From: Laedolimicola sp934402125
GTDB taxonomy: Bacteria; Bacillota; Clostridia; Lachnospirales; Lachnospiraceae
NCBI RefSeq assembly: GCF_052065835.1
Contig: NZ_JBQHTG010000001.1
Location: forward strand, 124,001-188,000
Reading direction: 5' to 3'
DNA: 64,000 nt
Made by a program: the position numbers and the translations under genes. Of the stretch, positions 52,702-62,151 are shown piece after piece. The first letter of the stretch is position 1. Every line of letters begins with the position of its first letter. The notes under the pieces are model-generated. The model made no database searches, was not told the DNA's origin, and worked only from the letters and a program-made list of their open reading frames with translations.

Positions 52702-53844
52702 TTACCACCTGCTTTCGATAAATTCGTACACCGCCTGCTCCGTGGCGAGAATTTCCTCCACCGACGGATTGGCCTTTACCTTATGCTGCTCCATACAGGT
52801 TCCGATGATCTCCGGAATCTGCAGATACGCGATTTTACGGTCCAGGAATTTGGCTACCGCCCGCTCGTTGGCCGCATTGTATACCGTAGGCATGGAGCCG
52901 CCCGCAGCCGCCGCGTCGAAAGCAAGCCGAAGTCCCGCGAAGGTCTCCATATCCGGTTTTTCAAAGGTAATCTCTGTCAATTTCCAGAAATCCAGCCGCT
53001 CGCCCGGAAGGCAGCGCCGCTCCGGATAATAGAGCGCGTACTGAATCGGCAGCTTCATATCCGGTGTGCCCAGCTGCGCAATCACCGCGCCGTCCACGAA
53101 TTCCACCATGGAATGAATGATACTTTTGGGCTGCACCACAATCTGGATATTCTCCGGCTCCACGCCGAACAGCCATTTTGCCTCCATCATCTCCAGTCCC
53201 TTGTTGACCAGGGTAGAGGAATCGATGGTGATTTTCCGGCCCATGGCCCAGTTGGGATGCTTCAGGGCGTCTTCCACCTGGATATTCTTCAAATCCTCCA
53301 GCTTCCTGCCCCGGAAAGGTCCGCCGGAAGCAGTCAGAAGAATTTTCTTCAGCTGGCTGCGGTTTTCTCCGTTCAGGCACTGGAAAATAGCACTATGCTC
53401 GCTATCCACCGGAAGAATTTTCACGCCGGTCTCCTGTGCCAGTGGTATAATAATATGCCCGGCCGTCACCAATGTTTCCTTATTGGCCAGAGCGATGTCT
53501 TTTCCTGCTTTCATGGCCGCAATTGTAGGAACAATTCCTATCATTCCCACGATAGCCGTCACCACAATCTCTGCTTCCGGGTGTGTGCAGACCTCAATGA
53601 GGCCGTCCATGCCGGATACTACTTTTACGTCCAGATCCTTTACCGCAGCCCGCAGCTCCTTTGCTTTCTCCTCTGTCCAGACTGCCGCCAGCCGGGGACG
53701 GAACTCCCGGATCTGCTCCTCCAGCTTCTTTATGTTGCTGCCTGCCGCCAGCGCTACAATCTCCAGATCTCCATTATTTCTCGCTACCTCCAGCGTCTGG
53801 GTTCCGATGGAACCTGTGGAGCCGAGAATCGCTATCTTCTTCAT
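52702..53844 (-). CDS. dxr: 1-deoxy-D-xylulose-5-phosphate reductoisomerase
   Basis: The 380-aa second enzyme of the MEP isoprenoid pathway converts DXP to MEP with NADPH. The N-terminal GSTGSIGTQTLEV (about 8-20) is the nucleotide site; NKETLVTAG (about 120-128), LTASGGPFRG (about 178-187) and NHPNWAMG-type HPNWAMGRKITIDSSTL (about 203-219) are family signatures. Its stop lies one base before the rseP start codon. Confidence 0.96.
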   Translation of the reverse strand: MKKIAILGSTGSIGTQTLEVARNNGDLEIVALAAGSNIKKLEEQIREFRPRLAAVWTEEKAKELRAAVKDLDVKVVSGMDGLIEVCTHPEAEIVVTAIVGMIGIVPTIAAMKAGKDIALANKETLVTAGHIIIPLAQETGVKILPVDSEHSAIFQCLNGENRSQLKKILLTASGGPFRGRKLEDLKNIQVEDALKHPNWAMGRKITIDSSTLVNKGLEMMEAKWLFGVEPENIQIVVQPKSIIHSMVEFVDGAVIAQLGTPDMKLPIQYALYYPERRCLPGERLDFWKLTEITFEKPDMETFAGLRLAFDAAAAGGSMPTVYNAANERAVAKFLDRKIAYLQIPEIIGTCMEQHKVKANPSVEEILATEQAVYEFIESRW

Positions 53845-53872
53845 TCTTTTCTCCTTACTGCCCGCTCCGCTT

Positions 53873-54682
53873 CTACCGGCTGAACACCAGAAGGGTCAGC
53901 ACGTAGATAATCGGCGCGGTAAAAATCACACTGTCAAACCGATCCAGGATCCCGCCATGGCCCGGAATCAGGTGTCCGTAGTCCTTGATCTCATGATTGC
54001 GCTTAATGGCTGAGGCCGCCAGATCTCCTATCTGGGAAACCACAGCGCCCGCCGCGCATAAAATCACGCAGCCCTGCCAGTCCAGATGGAACACCAGGCC
54101 GTAGGCAGCGCCCAGAAGAGCTGCTCCCACGATACCGCCGATACCGCCCTCCACGGACTTCTTCGGGCTTAACACCGGAGCCATCTTGTGCTTTCCAAAC
54201 AGAATCCCCACCGCGTAGGCGCAGGTATCACAGCCCCAGGAGCAGATAAAAATCAGGAAATACACAATCGGCGTATTTCTTCCCTCAATGGGAATCATGC
54301 GGGTCTGATACAGGAAAGACAGCATTACCGCCACATACACCAGCCCGAAAAAGGGCGCGGTAATCTCATCGGTCCTGAATTTGGGAAACGTAAACACATA
54401 GATGGCCATCAGCACCATCAGAAAGCCCACCAGAAGCAGCGGCCCAGCCATGTTGAAGGCGTCCCCCAGATAGACGGTTCCGTAATAAAGCACCGCGAAA
54501 ACCAGACCGAATACGCCCGGAAGCTTCTTCTCCAGTCCGAACACCTTCAGGAATTCCCAGTATCCAATCAGGGAAATCAAAAAGGTAAAGCCAAACAGCA
54601 CCGGACCGCCCACGATACCCGTGGATATAATAATTGCAAGCAGCACAATGCCACTTATCAGTCTCGTCAGAAATGACTTCAT
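53873..54682 (-). CDS. cdsA: Phosphatidate cytidylyltransferase (CDP-diglyceride synthase)
   Basis: This 269-aa multi-pass membrane enzyme makes CDP-diacylglycerol for phospholipid synthesis. The C-terminal signature (SQIGDLAASAIKRNHEIKDYG, then PGHGGILDRFDS) is intact. Several hydrophobic helices precede it. It lies two bases after uppS. Confidence 0.94.
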   Translation of the reverse strand: MKSFLTRLISGIVLLAIIISTGIVGGPVLFGFTFLISLIGYWEFLKVFGLEKKLPGVFGLVFAVLYYGTVYLGDAFNMAGPLLLVGFLMVLMAIYVFTFPKFRTDEITAPFFGLVYVAVMLSFLYQTRMIPIEGRNTPIVYFLIFICSWGCDTCAYAVGILFGKHKMAPVLSPKKSVEGGIGGIVGAALLGAAYGLVFHLDWQGCVILCAAGAVVSQIGDLAASAIKRNHEIKDYGHLIPGHGGILDRFDSVIFTAPIIYVLTLLVFSR

Positions 54683-54683
54683 C

Positions 54684-55403
54684 TTATTCCTCCCTCACGC
54701 CGCCGTAGCGTCTGTCACGTTTATTGTATGCCAGAACAGCCTTTTCCAGCTCTGCCTTTGAAAAATCCGGCCAGTGAATATCTGTAAAATAAAACTCCGA
54801 ATAAGCAAGCTGCCAGAGAAGATAATTAGACAGCCTCTGCTCGCCGCTGGTCCGGATCAGAAGATCCGGATCCGGGATCCCGGCCGTATCCAGATACTTT
54901 TCGAAGGTGGCCTCGCTGATCTCCTCTGCCTTCAGCTTTCCGGCGTCCCGGTCAGCCGCCATCTTCTTCATGGCCCGCACCATCTCGTCCCGGCTGCCGT
55001 AGTTGATGGCAATCTGGAAATTCAGGCCGTCATTGTCCTTCGAGGCCTCTTCCAGCTCCGCCACGCTTTTCTGGATATCCTCTGCCAGCGCGGTCTTGTC
55101 GCCGATGACCCGGACCCGCATATGATTTTTCTCCGCCGTCTTCAGGCAGTTCTTCATATAATTCCGCAGAAGCTTCATCAGAGCGTCTACTTCCTCCTGG
55201 GGCCGCTTCCAGTTTTCTGTGGAAAAGGCGTAAACCGTCAGGTATTTAATGCCCATATTCCAGGCCTCCCGGCAGATGGTTTCCACTGTTTTGGCTCCCT
55301 GGGCGTGTCCATAATTCCGGGGCATTCCCTTTGCCTTGGCCCAGCGTCCGTTGCCATCCAGAATGATGGCCACATGCTGTGGGATCTTGATATCTTTTTC
55401 CAT
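54684..55403 (-). CDS. uppS: Isoprenyl transferase (undecaprenyl diphosphate synthase)
   Basis: This 239-aa cis-prenyltransferase makes undecaprenyl-PP, the lipid carrier for cell-wall synthesis. HVAIILDGNGRWAKAKG near residue 10 holds the catalytic Asp; TVYAFSTENWKRP and LLIRTSGEQRLSNYLLWQLAY are conserved. I chose the ATG at 55403, with GGAGGA about ten bases before it, over the longer frame starting at 55436. Confidence 0.95.
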   Translation of the reverse strand: MEKDIKIPQHVAIILDGNGRWAKAKGMPRNYGHAQGAKTVETICREAWNMGIKYLTVYAFSTENWKRPQEEVDALMKLLRNYMKNCLKTAEKNHMRVRVIGDKTALAEDIQKSVAELEEASKDNDGLNFQIAINYGSRDEMVRAMKKMAADRDAGKLKAEEISEATFEKYLDTAGIPDPDLLIRTSGEQRLSNYLLWQLAYSEFYFTDIHWPDFSKAELEKAVLAYNKRDRRYGGVREE

Positions 55404-55516
55404 ATTTTTACTTCCTCCATGGTTCTCTCCAGACACTTACGCTTATCTGTCTGAATCGCACAATGGGACGGGCAGCACAAAGATACCACCCGTCCCCTCG
55501 TATTTTTCTGCAGACC

Positions 55517-56071
55517 TTATACGGTCATAATCTCCTTGGACTTCTCGTCCACAGCCTTGTCGATGTCCGCAATGTACTTATCGGTCATCTTCTGGGTCTT
55601 GGTTTCCAGATCCTTCATATCGTCCTCGGAAATCTCATTGGCCTTGTTCTGCTTCTTGAAAACCTCGTTGGCGTCACGGCGGATATTGCGGATCGCTACC
55701 TTGGCAGCCTCGCCCTTCTTCTTGATATCCTTTACCAGATCCTTTCTGCGCTCCTCGGTCAGCTCCGGGAATACCAGACGGATGACTGTACCGTCGTTGG
55801 ACGGGGTAATGCCCAGATCCGAAGTCAGAATCGCCTTCTCGATGGCCTTAATCAGGCTCTTCTCCCAGGGCTGAATCTGCAGCATTCTGGGCTCCGGTAC
55901 GGAAATATTGCCCACCTGCTGAATCGGTGTGGGAGTTCCGTAGTAATCTACCTTCAGCTTGTCCAGCACGTGCGGATTGGCGCGGCCTGCGCGGATCGCT
56001 GTAAACTCGCGAATCATTGCGTCATAAGACTTGGTCATTTTTTCCTCATATACTTTCAATCTCTCATCCAT
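55517..56071 (-). CDS. frr: Ribosome recycling factor
   Basis: This 184-aa protein releases ribosomes from mRNA after termination, with EF-G. The RAGRANPHVLDKLKVDYYGTP segment (about 28-48) and the helical end are typical. The start was set at the ATG at 56071, seven bases after GGAGGA, rather than at the upstream TTG. It follows pyrH by about 30 bases. Confidence 0.96.
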   Translation of the reverse strand: MDERLKVYEEKMTKSYDAMIREFTAIRAGRANPHVLDKLKVDYYGTPTPIQQVGNISVPEPRMLQIQPWEKSLIKAIEKAILTSDLGITPSNDGTVIRLVFPELTEERRKDLVKDIKKKGEAAKVAIRNIRRDANEVFKKQNKANEISEDDMKDLETKTQKMTDKYIADIDKAVDEKSKEIMTV

Positions 56072-56100
56072 ATTCAAATCCTCCGATTCATTTATTCCGA

Positions 56101-56796
56101 CTATACGGTAATTCTGGTTCCGTTAAATTTCCCTCTTACGGTATCCACGATGCTGTTCTCGCCCTCCAGGCCGAATACCAGCATGGGCATCTTATTCTCC
56201 ATGCACATGATGGAAGCGGTCAGATCCATGACAGCCAGACGCTTGTCTACCACCTCGGCAATGGAAATCTCATCGTACTTCTTCGCCTCCGGGTTCACCT
56301 TGGGATCGCTGTCATATACGCCGTCGATGGCCTTGGCCAGCAGGATCACGTCTGCCTCAATCTCAATGGCACGAAGGGTGGTACCCGTATCTGTGGAGAA
56401 ATAGGGGTGTCCGGTTCCGCCTGCGAAGAACGCCACGCCGCCTTCCTCCAGGAAAGCTACTGCCTCGTCCTTGGTAAACAGCTTTGCGAAGCCGCCGCAT
56501 ACGAAGGGTGTAAACACCTGTGTCTTCATTCCGATGGAACGGAAAATGTCTGAAGTATAGATACAGTTCATAACCGTAGCCAGCATACCAATCTGGTCCG
56601 CCTTGGTACGCTCCATATTCTCACTGGTGCGGCCTCTCCAGAAGTTTCCGCCGCCAATGACGATACCCACCTGAATGCCGTCGTCCACCAGGGTCTTTAC
56701 CTGCTTTGCCACGCCCAGAACAGTAGCCTCGTCAAAGCCTGTGTGCTTCTCACCCGCGAGAGCCTCACCGCTTAATTTCAATAATACTCGTTTCAT
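56101..56796 (-). CDS. pyrH: UMP kinase
   Basis: This 231-aa bacterial UMP kinase (UMP to UDP) has KRVLLKLSGEALAG at the N-terminus, VIGGGNFWRGR (about 52) and the GTGHPYFSTDTGTTLRA segment. The ATG at 56796 has an AAGGAGA site ten bases upstream. A promoter lies directly upstream at 56848-56877, so this gene probably heads the block. Confidence 0.96.
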   Translation of the reverse strand: MKRVLLKLSGEALAGEKHTGFDEATVLGVAKQVKTLVDDGIQVGIVIGGGNFWRGRTSENMERTKADQIGMLATVMNCIYTSDIFRSIGMKTQVFTPFVCGGFAKLFTKDEAVAFLEEGGVAFFAGGTGHPYFSTDTGTTLRAIEIEADVILLAKAIDGVYDSDPKVNPEAKKYDEISIAEVVDKRLAVMDLTASIMCMENKMPMLVFGLEGENSIVDTVRGKFNGTRITV

Positions 56797-56847
56797 GCTC
56801 GAATCTCCTTTTGATCTGCAGTGCGCCCACTGCTCAATACTAGATTC

Positions 56848-56877
56848 AGTATAGCACACCTGTCCCCTCTATTTCAA
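56848..56877 (-). promoter_or_regulatory. Promoter for the pyrH-to-rseP block
   Basis: TTGAAA (56872-56877) and TATACT (56848-56853) with an 18-base spacer on the minus strand. The -35 overlaps the end of the amidase gene. A small CAGTG/CACTG hairpin lies in the leader. Confidence 0.6.
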
Positions 56878-57920
56878 TCAAAATATCCATTTACCCCTTC
56901 GGTCAGTCCGTCTGCCAGCCGGGATAAGGCTTCGTCACTGTGATCCGAGCAGGCATTGCCAAGCTCCATATCCACGGAAGGGATGGTGCTGTAGGAGGTC
57001 TGTGTCAGATCAATGCTCATCTGTCCATTCTTGTAAATGGCTGCGCCCTGATTCTGAAGGCCTGCAATCAGAGCCGCGCCCAGGGCGTCGTGCTGCTGCC
57101 AGTGAGACGCCACCGGCTCCATTTCCTTCAGGGCGTCCGGCACGGAGATATAAAAGCAGCCCTTATCATAACTAAGGCCGTCCCCGTCCCAGTGGAGAGC
57201 GATATGGCAGTCAGCCACGTTATTGCAGATGACCGTCCGGGCCACATTGTCCAGCTGCACATCGTCGCCGTCCCGCAGCATTAGCACATCGTACCCCGCC
57301 GCCAGCAGCCTATCCCGGAAAATCTGCGCCATTCTAAGGGTCACGCTCTTCTCCGGCGTGCCGTCCTGAAAGGTCATGCCGCCGGATACCGCCGCTGCCC
57401 TGGTGGCTCCCGCCCCTGTGCTTCCTCCCGTGGTCTTGGCCGATCCGTCCGGATGGCAGAGGGTTTTGACACTGCTGCCTCCCGAGGTTCCATGTCCTGC
57501 GTTGACGCCAATGATGATGTCTTTCCGGTTCTCTGCCGCCCGGTACAGAACTGCGGCGCCGGTGTGAATGGCGGAGTGATCCGCGTACTGCCAGGTATCG
57601 TCCAGGGAAATGAGCTGACCGTTCTCGTAATTTACGACAGGCGTGGAGTTCTCTGATTCGCTGTCGTCCGCCGCAGCTGTCTCTTCTGTATCTGATGCAT
57701 CCTCTGCGGCTTCGGTAGCTTCTTCCACAGAATCTGTATCTGCCTTCTGAGCGTCAGTTTCGTCAGCATCATCGGCAGTCTCTCTTTCGTTCTCCGGCTC
57801 TTCTTCTGATACAGCCGCGCTCTCCTGCTGTACTGCTTCTTCCGCCTTCTCTTTGCCGCAGCCCCACAGACCTGCCGCCAGAAGGCCTGCGCACAGACAT
57901 ACCCTTACTTTTTGCTTCAC
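56874..57920 (-). CDS. Lipoprotein N-acetylmuramoyl-L-alanine amidase (Amidase_3)
   Basis: This 348-aa protein has a lipoprotein signal peptide with lipobox LWGC (Cys near residue 21). A long acidic linker rich in Glu, Ala, Asp and Thr (about 25-95) precedes an amidase domain (about 130-348). The domain shows GVNAGHGTSGG (first His), LHWDGDG (second His) and VDMELGNACSD (catalytic Glu region). It starts at GTG with GGAGGG upstream. It probably acts at the outer face of the membrane on peptidoglycan. Substitutions around the second motif (ALHWDGD) make this a divergent member. Confidence 0.85.
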   Translation of the reverse strand: MKQKVRVCLCAGLLAAGLWGCGKEKAEEAVQQESAAVSEEEPENERETADDADETDAQKADTDSVEEATEAAEDASDTEETAAADDSESENSTPVVNYENGQLISLDDTWQYADHSAIHTGAAVLYRAAENRKDIIIGVNAGHGTSGGSSVKTLCHPDGSAKTTGGSTGAGATRAAAVSGGMTFQDGTPEKSVTLRMAQIFRDRLLAAGYDVLMLRDGDDVQLDNVARTVICNNVADCHIALHWDGDGLSYDKGCFYISVPDALKEMEPVASHWQQHDALGAALIAGLQNQGAAIYKNGQMSIDLTQTSYSTIPSVDMELGNACSDHSDEALSRLADGLTEGVNGYFD

Positions 57921-57958
57921 CTTTTTCCCTCCCCGGCCTTTTCCCGCTATCTGATAAC

Positions 57959-58000
57959 GTCAAAACAGCATCCCATCTATCTTCAGGATGCTGTTTTGAC
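57959..58000. terminator. Hairpin terminator after the AGCS symporter
   Basis: A perfect 15-bp stem (GTCAAAACAGCATCC / GGATGCTGTTTTGAC) with a 12-base loop lies between the symporter and the lipoprotein amidase. The T-run is within the stem rather than after it. Confidence 0.7.
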
Positions 58001-58044
58001 ATTTTATATTTTATTATACAGGAGTTCCCACAGAAAGTAAATTT

Positions 58045-59397
58045 TTATTTCTTTCCATACTTTTTACTGATTCCCGCAACCACGCCGCTTAAGGCAAAGA
58101 GCGCCATGGCGTTCGGGATCACCATCAGGCCGTTGAAGAAGTCCGCCAGCTCCCACACCAGATCCACCTTCAGGGTAGAACCTACGATAATAAAGGCTAC
58201 TACAATCATGGAGTATACCTTTACGGCCTTCTTGCCGAACAGATACTGCACATTGATCTGTCCGAAGAAATGCCAGCTTAAAACCGTGGAAAAGGCAAAG
58301 AACAGAAGGCAGATGGCTACAAAGATATCTCCGAAGCTTCCGAAGCCCCGCATAAACGCCTCCTGGGTCAGGGCGATACCGCCCTTGCCGGAATCCATGG
58401 CTCCGGTGGTCAGCACAGAAAATACCGTCAGGTTCAGTACGATAAAGGTATCAATGAACACGCTGATCATAGCCGTCAGTCCCTGCTCATGGGGATTCTT
58501 CGCTGCAGCTCTCGCATGGGCGTGGGGTGTGGATCCCATACCGGCCTCATTGGAGAACAGGCCCCGGGCCACGCCGTAACGGATAGCTTCCCGGACCGTA
58601 ATACCGGCAGCGCCGCCGACCACTGCGGTCGGATGAAAGGCTCCTACGAAAATCATCCGGAAAGCCTCCGGAAGCGCCGTGATATTCATGCCAATCAGAA
58701 CCAGACTTCCCACAATATAGATTCCTGCCATAAACGGCACAATTTTTTCTACCACTGCCGCCAGTCTGGTGGTTCCGCCCACAAAGATAAAGGCTGCGAC
58801 CACTGCCAGCAGGATTCCCACCGCTACCGGCGGGATATTGATATTCCGGGATTCAAAGACGCCGGAAAATGCGGCGCCGATGGAATTGGACTGCACCATA
58901 TTTCCCATAAAGCCAAGGGCCAGAACAATAAATACCGCAAAAATCACGGCCAGAACCCGTCCGAAGGTTCCCTGAAAGGCCTGGTGGATATAGTAGACCG
59001 GGCCTCCGGTCACTTCCCCCTCCTTCTTTGTCTTATATTCCTGGGCCAGAGTGGCCTCGCCGTAGATCGTTGCCATTCCAAAGAAGGCGCTGACCCACAT
59101 CCAGAAGATCGCGCCCGGGCCTCCGGCTATCAGCGCCGTAGCCGCGCCGGTCAGGTTGCCGGTACCTACCTGGGCCGCTATGGCCGTAGCCAGAGACTGG
59201 AAGGGCGTCATTTCTCCCTCTTTCCGCTCCCCGCCGGCTGCTTTAAAATGTCCGAAAACCAGGCGGCAGCCCTCTCCGAACTTCCGTACCTGAATAAACC
59301 GCAGACGAATCGTAAAAAAGATTCCCGTACCGCACAGGATGACGAGCAAAATCAAGCCCCACATCCATTCATTTACTGCTTTCACAAATTCCAACAT
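58045..59397 (-). CDS. Sodium:alanine/glycine symporter (AGCS family)
   Basis: This 450-aa multi-pass membrane transporter takes up glycine or alanine with sodium. AGCS signatures include TPFQSLATAIAAQVGTGNLTG (about 64-84) and LFSNEAGMGSTPHAHARAA (about 278-296). A glycine riboswitch with a terminator lies upstream, which points to glycine as inducer or substrate. Confidence 0.94.
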   Translation of the reverse strand: MLEFVKAVNEWMWGLILLVILCGTGIFFTIRLRFIQVRKFGEGCRLVFGHFKAAGGERKEGEMTPFQSLATAIAAQVGTGNLTGAATALIAGGPGAIFWMWVSAFFGMATIYGEATLAQEYKTKKEGEVTGGPVYYIHQAFQGTFGRVLAVIFAVFIVLALGFMGNMVQSNSIGAAFSGVFESRNINIPPVAVGILLAVVAAFIFVGGTTRLAAVVEKIVPFMAGIYIVGSLVLIGMNITALPEAFRMIFVGAFHPTAVVGGAAGITVREAIRYGVARGLFSNEAGMGSTPHAHARAAAKNPHEQGLTAMISVFIDTFIVLNLTVFSVLTTGAMDSGKGGIALTQEAFMRGFGSFGDIFVAICLLFFAFSTVLSWHFFGQINVQYLFGKKAVKVYSMIVVAFIIVGSTLKVDLVWELADFFNGLMVIPNAMALFALSGVVAGISKKYGKK

Positions 59398-59431
59398 CGC
59401 TTTTTCCCTCTCTTTTATGCGTTTTGGCGCA

Positions 59432-59510
59432 GCGAGATAAAATACGCTTCGCGAATTTTATCTCGCTATCGCGGCAGTCGTCAAGGTCTCGTGCAAGCAC
59501 GGACTTTGAC
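59432..59510. repeat. Two adjacent hairpins in the symporter leader
   Basis: The first is a perfect 12-bp stem, GCGAGATAAAAT / ATTTTATCTCGC (59432-59466, loop with CGCTTCGCG). The second is a 14-bp stem with one wobble and one bulge around GTGC-AA-GCAC (59480-59510). They lie after the riboswitch terminator and before the start codon. They may be a repeated extragenic element. Confidence 0.5.
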
Positions 59511-59522
59511 TCGTTGCTCGCG

Positions 59523-59557
59523 AAAAAAATAAGAGCTGATTTTTCAATCAGCCCTCC
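59523..59557 (-). terminator. Terminator of the glycine riboswitch expression platform
   Basis: On the minus strand GGCTGATT and AATCAGCTC form the stem, followed by TTATTTTTTT. It lies about 25 bases after the aptamer. Glycine binding would normally favour read-through into the symporter gene. Confidence 0.8.
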
Positions 59558-59582
59558 AAAGAGTAGAACATTCGCTTTTGTA

Positions 59583-59676
59583 AGCCCTGTCCTTTTGCCT
59601 GAGAGATAGGCAGACGGTTTTCCTTTTCCATCTGCGTTACACCTTCGGCGCTCATTTTCTGAGACTCTCCAGAGTT
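59583..59676 (-). promoter_or_regulatory. Glycine riboswitch, single aptamer (gcvT type)
   Basis: The minus strand shows the conserved pieces in order: GGAGAGTCTCAGA, GAGCGCCGAAGGTGTAACGC, a variable stem with AACCGTCTG, and CTATCTCTCAGGCAAAAGGA with CAGG. This is the core of the glycine aptamer. No second GCCGAAGG copy occurs downstream, so it is a singlet, not the usual tandem. A promoter lies upstream and a terminator downstream. Confidence 0.92.
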
Positions 59677-59704
59677 CATCGACTTGTGTTTTTCGATAGT
59701 ACGT

Positions 59705-59733
59705 ACTATAGCATACTTTTGTCCGTCTGACAA
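59705..59733 (-). promoter_or_regulatory. Promoter for riboswitch-symporter transcript
   Basis: TTGTCA (59728-59733), a 17-base spacer and TATAGT (59705-59710) with an extended TGC. The -10 is about 30 bases upstream of the riboswitch aptamer. Confidence 0.75.
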
Positions 59734-59761
59734 GGACTCTCTGGAAATTTTTATATATTTT

Positions 59762-62116
59762 TTATATCAGCCACAATTTTTTTGCTGCTGTCTTCGCCTC
59801 CAGGCGCCGGCTGACGCCCAGCTTGCCCAGAATATGGCTCACATGGGTTTTCACGGTACTCAGCTTGATGTTCATGATTTCTCCGATTTCCGCATTGCTT
59901 TTATCCGCGCAGATCAGGCGCAGAATCTGAAGCTCCGTACCCGTCAGCGCAGCGGAAAGGGAACGTTCCGGCTGCAGAAATAAAGGATAAAGGGAAGCCT
60001 GCGCCCTTACATCCCGCAAAAGCTTCTGCCGCCATTTTTCGCTGCCGCCGGTATAGCCAAGCTCCTCCAGGAGCGGCAGCACAGCCGCCCCATATCCGCT
60101 GACTGTACGGATAAAGCCGTATTTTGCCGCCGTATCCAGGGCCTTCGTCAGGATCTCCTTCCATACAGCGTCCTTTTTCCGGTAATAGGCCAGCGCCTGC
60201 AGGATATGCAGATGAATTCCGTCTATCTGCCGACTGCAGGCCTGACAATAGGTTTCCATCGGGGCAAGCGTCAAAAGGACCGCATCCGGCCGATCCTGGG
60301 CCAGCTCTACCATCGCCTGGGTCAGATAGCGATACCGCTTCATCACATGGAAGCACAACGGAGCGCGCGGCGCGCCAATCCGGTACCAGTCGTCTGCCTC
60401 GTCCATTGCTCCCCGGTACAGCGCAATCCGGCAAAGCAGTCCATTGATATTGGCACGGAAGCGTGTCTCTCCGTTGTCCAGAAACCGCTTTTTCAGATCC
60501 TCTACCGTTCTTTTCGCTTCCTCTGCCTGACCTGCTGCCAGCTGACTGCGGGCCAGCAGCCCGGTAAGGGCAAATTCTATATCCGGCGTACCGTTGCGCT
60601 GAATTTCCCCTATCCGGGATATCAGGGACAACAGCCGACGGCTGATATCCTCCCCCTTTTCAAATTTGCTCTCGGCAATGGCGCAGTCTGCCAATCCGAC
60701 CCCGTCCCGGCCCAGGATCGTTTCCACCGGCAGCCGCATGGTCCGGTACAGCAGATCGTCTTTTTTGCTCCATTCTGAAAAATCCTTACCGCCATTCATG
60801 ATACTGGGCAACGTACTGGTCACGGAAAAGGGCGTCAGGGTAATCTCTTTTTCCGTAAGCAGACGGAAAACGGCCGGAATCGTCTCCAGCATTCCCTCTG
60901 TCCCCCTCTGCGGCAGCGCGATATCCAGCCATGCCATACGGCTTCGCGCCTGACGGCCCGCGCCGTCCCGGCGATCGCAGTTTTCCGCAAACTGTTTCAG
61001 CTCCCCATACCAGCGTTCCGATTTCTCGTAATCCCCCTCCAGCGCACAAAGCATACTCATTCCCTGCATGAGAGATGGGGAGGCGAGAATCTCCTTCTCC
61101 GGAAGGCTGTGGTAGTATTTTTTCATCTTACTGTAATGTCCCATGCCCGGATGCAGCTCCGCTCCGCGGATCAGAAGCTCCGACACCCTGGAATGATCCC
61201 CGCTCCTGGTATAGCATTCCAGTGCGTGGGAATAATCTTCCTTCCATTCGTAATACATTCCGCCCCTGCTGTAGACGGAACGACACTTTTCCTCTGTATA
61301 TTCCCGCTCCATCTCCCACAACAGAAACTTTCGGAACTGGGGCCAGAAACGGAACCTGGAGATGCCGTCATAGCGCAGCATGGTCGTATGGCTCTGCAGC
61401 CAGCCCAGCACCTCTCCCACGTGGGGATCGCCGCTGATCATACGAGCCATCTCTATATCAAAGCGCTCAAAGGGCGCCATTTCCAACAGGAAACGGCGTA
61501 CAGGCAGATCAAAGGGGCGGTATACAGCCGCTTCGAAATAGCGGAAGACCTCCCGGTAAGCCTGTGTCACCAGGCCGGGACCATAGGGCCGTCCTCCAGC
61601 CATCAGCCTAACTGTCAGCTCCACACCCAGAGGATAACCGATGGATTTTTTCAGGATATCGCTGACCTCCGAGTCCGTCGCCTCCACCCTCCGCCTTCGG
61701 AACAGCTCCCGGATATCCTCCCGGTCGAACAGAAGAGCGTCTGCATCCACCACGGTCATCAGTCCCGTATAGCCAAAGGCCATCAGACAGTCCGGCGGCA
61801 CGCCTCTGGATAACAGCACAAAACGCCGTTCCATGTTTTCTCTGATCTTTTCGCACAGCTTTTTCTGATTCTCCTCCAGCATCAGATGAAAATCATCTAT
61901 CAGAAGAATTTCCCAGTTTTTGTCATTTTCTATTGCTTCAAACTCCGGCTTTTCCGCCTGCATCCGACGGACCTTCCGGTTTTTCAGCAGCTCCTCTGCC
62001 ACCGCCGTCTTTCCGAAACCACAGGGCGCGCTGAAGAAAAAGATTCTTCCCTGTTTCATGCTGTTTTCAAACTGCAGCGCCACGGTCGGCTTTATGATAA
62101 TCCGTCCTTCTCCCAT
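59762..62116 (-). CDS. MalT-like LuxR-family transcriptional regulator 2
   Basis: This 784-aa LAL/MalT-type regulator has an intact Walker A near residue 30 (FSAPCGFGKTAVAEELL) and a Walker B-like ILLIDDFHLML near residue 72. TPR-like helices fill about 230-690. The C-terminal LuxR HTH is LTGTELQILRLICADKSNAEIG, then IKLSTVKTHVSHILGKLGVSRR. The start ATG at 62116 has GAGGGTG upstream. It is divergent from the PPi-phosphofructokinase gene. Unlike regulator 1, it should bind ATP. The ligand is unknown. Confidence 0.87.
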   Translation of the reverse strand: MGEGRIIIKPTVALQFENSMKQGRIFFFSAPCGFGKTAVAEELLKNRKVRRMQAEKPEFEAIENDKNWEILLIDDFHLMLEENQKKLCEKIRENMERRFVLLSRGVPPDCLMAFGYTGLMTVVDADALLFDREDIRELFRRRRVEATDSEVSDILKKSIGYPLGVELTVRLMAGGRPYGPGLVTQAYREVFRYFEAAVYRPFDLPVRRFLLEMAPFERFDIEMARMISGDPHVGEVLGWLQSHTTMLRYDGISRFRFWPQFRKFLLWEMEREYTEEKCRSVYSRGGMYYEWKEDYSHALECYTRSGDHSRVSELLIRGAELHPGMGHYSKMKKYYHSLPEKEILASPSLMQGMSMLCALEGDYEKSERWYGELKQFAENCDRRDGAGRQARSRMAWLDIALPQRGTEGMLETIPAVFRLLTEKEITLTPFSVTSTLPSIMNGGKDFSEWSKKDDLLYRTMRLPVETILGRDGVGLADCAIAESKFEKGEDISRRLLSLISRIGEIQRNGTPDIEFALTGLLARSQLAAGQAEEAKRTVEDLKKRFLDNGETRFRANINGLLCRIALYRGAMDEADDWYRIGAPRAPLCFHVMKRYRYLTQAMVELAQDRPDAVLLTLAPMETYCQACSRQIDGIHLHILQALAYYRKKDAVWKEILTKALDTAAKYGFIRTVSGYGAAVLPLLEELGYTGGSEKWRQKLLRDVRAQASLYPLFLQPERSLSAALTGTELQILRLICADKSNAEIGEIMNIKLSTVKTHVSHILGKLGVSRRLEAKTAAKKLWLI

Positions 62117-62151
62117 CCCAATCACCCTCTCTGTGAATCTCTTCTGTCTAA

